Assembly: GCF_963678165.1 (NCBI RefSeq)
Contig: NZ_OY782755.1
Span: 3,415,996-3,479,995, forward strand
Origin: an uncultured Acetobacteroides sp.
GTDB lineage: Bacteria; Bacteroidota; Bacteroidia; Bacteroidales; ZOR0009
DNA length: 64,000 nucleotides
Direction of reading: 5' to 3'
A program made the position numbers and the translations under genes. The notes below the pieces were generated by a model that ran no database searches, was not told the DNA's origin, and saw only the letters and a program-made list of their open reading frames with translations. This document shows, in pieces, positions 62,420-64,000 of this stretch (positions are counted from its first letter, which is position 1; each line of letters begins with the position of its first letter).

Positions 62420-63337
62420 ATGAATTTACTGAAGTTTGCCGCCATCGACATCGGATCCAACGCCATGCGCCTCCTCATCACCAACGTTATCGAGAACGAT
62501 GGCGAGGTTATCTACAAAAAGGCGTCGCTCACCCGAGGCCCTCTCCGGCTCGGCTTCGAAGCGTTCGAGAAGGGTAATATAGGCACAGAGAACGAGCAAA
62601 AGCTGGTACACTTGATGAAGGCCTACAAGCACCTGATGATTGTAAACGACGTTATTGGCTACCGAGCCTGCGCAACATCGGCCATGCGCGATGCCAAGAA
62701 TGGCGCCGAGATCGTTAGGTTGATAAAGGAAAAGACCAACATCGATATCGAGATCATCGACGGCAGAGAGGAAGCCCAGATCATATACGACAGCCACATT
62801 GCCGATATGCTCGAACCCAAAAAGAACTACCTCTACGTAGACCTTGGCGGAGGCAGCACCGAGATGACGCTTCTGGTGAATGGCAAGCTCGAAAAGTCGC
62901 GCTCCTTCAACATCGGCACCCTCCGCCTTCTCAACAAGAGTGTCGACAAAAAGGAGTGGGACCAAATGCATTTGTGGCTCGACAGCATGACCGAAAAGTA
63001 CGGAAAGATCGAGATCATCGGGTCGGGAGGCAACATCAACAAGCTCTACAAGCTAGCTGGCACCAAGATCGGTCAGCCGTTAAGCAGGGTTAAGCTCATG
63101 GCGGTAGCTAAACAACTCGCCGAGATTTCTGTTGAAGAGCGAATAATTCAGTTTGGGCTTAACCCCGACAGAGCCGACGTAATAGTCCCCGCCTCCGAGG
63201 TCTTCCTCATGGCCAGCCGGTGGGTCGATGCTAAAAACATCTACGTACCCGTCATTGGCGTTGCCGATGGCATCATCCGCAGCCTTTACGCCGACTACAA
63301 GAAGGGGATGCCCATAAAGAACGTACTAAACAAGTAA
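62420..63337 (+). CDS. ppx: Ppx/GppA exopolyphosphatase-family protein
   Basis: A 305-residue member of the ASKHA fold. FAAIDIGSNAMRLLI is the phosphate-1 motif, CATSAMRDAKNG the conserved Ser/Arg loop, DLGGGSTEMTLL the phosphate-2 motif, and IIGSGGNINKLYKLA the adenosine-site motif. It lacks the C-terminal HD domain of long Ppx proteins, so it is the short form that may cleave polyphosphate or pppGpp. It starts 17 bp after ppk1, so synthesis and breakdown of polyphosphate are co-transcribed. Confidence 0.94.
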   Translation: MNLLKFAAIDIGSNAMRLLITNVIENDGEVIYKKASLTRGPLRLGFEAFEKGNIGTENEQKLVHLMKAYKHLMIVNDVIGYRACATSAMRDAKNGAEIVRLIKEKTNIDIEIIDGREEAQIIYDSHIADMLEPKKNYLYVDLGGGSTEMTLLVNGKLEKSRSFNIGTLRLLNKSVDKKEWDQMHLWLDSMTEKYGKIEIIGSGGNINKLYKLAGTKIGQPLSRVKLMAVAKQLAEISVEERIIQFGLNPDRADVIVPASEVFLMASRWVDAKNIYVPVIGVADGIIRSLYADYKKGMPIKNVLNK

Positions 63338-63340
63338 CCC

Positions 63341-63757
63341 ATGGAGCTAACCCTCACCACCCCAGCCCTGCTTTTCCCGGCCATCTCGCTGCTGCTACTG
63401 GCCTACACCAGCCGCTTCCTACACCTGGCGCAGCTCACCCGCAACCTCTACTCCGAGTACCACAACAACCCCGATAAGCTGCTCCTGCTGCAGCTGAAGA
63501 ACCTCCGCAAGCGCATTAACATCATCCGCAACATGCAGGTACTAGGCAGTGCCGGCTTCCTTTGCAGCGTAATCTGCATGTTCTTCCTTTTTCAAAGCTG
63601 GATGATTGCCGCTAAGCTCATCTTCTCGGCGAGCCTTGGCCTTCTGATTATTTCTCTTGCCTTATCGGTATGGGAGCTGTACATATCCGTACACGCCCTC
63701 AACTTCCAGCTGTACGATATGGAGAACTTGTTGGATAAAACCGATGAAAAGGAATGA
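63341..63757 (+). CDS. DUF2721 membrane protein
   Basis: A 138-residue membrane protein with three helices: TPALLFPAISLLLLAYTSRF, MQVLGSAGFLCSVICMFFLF and LIFSASLGLLIISLALSVWEL. The cytoplasmic loop RNLYSEYHNNPDKLLLLQLKNLRKRI is the conserved part of DUF2721. Its role is unknown. It is last in the sixA-ppk1-ppx operon, 3 bp after ppx. Confidence 0.88.
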   Translation: MELTLTTPALLFPAISLLLLAYTSRFLHLAQLTRNLYSEYHNNPDKLLLLQLKNLRKRINIIRNMQVLGSAGFLCSVICMFFLFQSWMIAAKLIFSASLGLLIISLALSVWELYISVHALNFQLYDMENLLDKTDEKE

Positions 63758-63790
63758 CCCCCCCGCTACATCCGAATCATTATATAAATA

Positions 63791-63816
63791 AGAGTGGTAT
63801 AATGCCACTCTTTTTA
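63791..63816 (+). terminator. Terminator of the polyphosphate operon
   Basis: AGAGTGG and CCACTCT pair around a 7-nt loop and are followed by TTTTTATTT. Confidence 0.85.
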
Positions 63817-63904
63817 TTTACGCCTCGCACAAAGCCAGACTCCTACAGTACGGTTTATTAGCTCTCACCAGCTTAGCACCAGCAAGCCATTATTTCAAAA
63901 GCAG

Positions 63905-63912
63905 TATCTTTG
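63905..63912 (+). promoter_or_regulatory. Promoter -7 element for the mtaB-like gene
   Basis: TATCTTTG, an exact TAnnTTTG match 20 bp before the start codon; -33 is unclear. Confidence 0.55.
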
Positions 63913-63931
63913 CCCCACTTTATTCGAAAAA

Positions 63932-64000
63932 ATGGAGAAAGAGAGTAAGAAAGTTGCGTTCTACACGCTCGGATGTAAGCTGAATTTTTCAGAAACATCC
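63932..64000 (+). CDS. mtaB: tRNA t6A37 methylthiotransferase, N-terminal fragment (cut by window end)
   Basis: The first 23 codons begin MEKESKKVAFYTLGCKLNFS, with the conserved first cluster Cys in LGCKLN followed by Ser-Glu-Thr, which matches the MtaB (YqeV) start; MiaB has GCQMN and RimO GC.KN at this place. It would add a methylthio group to t6A37 in tRNA reading ANN codons. Only the start is seen, so MtaB rather than another radical-SAM methylthiotransferase rests on this motif. Confidence 0.75.
   Translation, partial: MEKESKKVAFYTLGCKLNFSETS

Overview
The window is a stretch of chromosome from a member of the Bacteroidota, most likely order Bacteroidales. The support is two tandem SusC/SusD pairs, a BtuB plus BtuG-like vitamin B12 locus, the Bacteroidota -7 promoter element TAnnTTTG in front of many genes, weak Shine-Dalgarno sites, and typical families (DUF4199, DUF2721, PIN-PhoH, GH95). 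The species cannot be named from the sequence alone. Both edges cut a gene: glpK on the left and an mtaB-like gene on the right.

Layout. 1-2.7 kb: glycerol uptake (glpK, glpF, outer-membrane protein). 3-13.8 kb: a small helical protein, then susC-susD-susC-susD on the minus strand. 14-18.5 kb: a broken copy of the tail of the glycerol-locus porin, an FN3-like protein and a six-hairpin glycoside hydrolase. 19-28.7 kb: housekeeping genes (nitroreductase, GT4, miaA, MacB-like permease, gapA, GT2, SRP RNA, cobS-like, S4 protein) and a 38-residue lipoprotein at 25200-25316. 29.5-40.1 kb: B12 acquisition, with two cobalamin riboswitches (29.5 kb plus strand, 40.0 kb minus strand) controlling btuB-btuG and btuF-btuC-btuD. 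40-47.3 kb: ilvE, a phosphofructokinase with pyrophosphate-type active-site residues, a tRNA-Val cluster interleaved with three tandem GIY-YIG nuclease genes, folC and phoH. 48-55.8 kb: a four-domain CoA-disulfide reductase/sulfur-carrier fusion with a MarR regulator, a GH95 fucosidase, and a DUF134-NifX-NifX-MBL operon. 55.9-63.8 kb: three tandem AIM24-family genes, an M48 protease, and a polyphosphate operon (sixA-ppk1-ppx-DUF2721).

The least explained feature is a set of five intergenic tandem arrays (about 2.7, 14.6, 33.1, 47.6 and 59.7 kb). Their units are unrelated in sequence, yet every array has a period of 21 bp or 41-42 bp, that is two or four turns of B-DNA. The units contain small palindromes, and one array switches orientation without losing its 21-bp register. 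Three of the five lie beside genes for small cytoplasmic-looking proteins, two of them a helical N-terminus joined to an Ig-like C-terminus. Arrays A and B follow nearly identical flanks (porin tail plus terminator) yet have different units, so the unit sequence seems to turn over while the period is kept.

A second unusual locus is the 378-bp tandem unit at 42.9-44.2 kb, in which each GIY-YIG reading frame runs into a tRNA-like sequence and uses its TAA as the stop codon.
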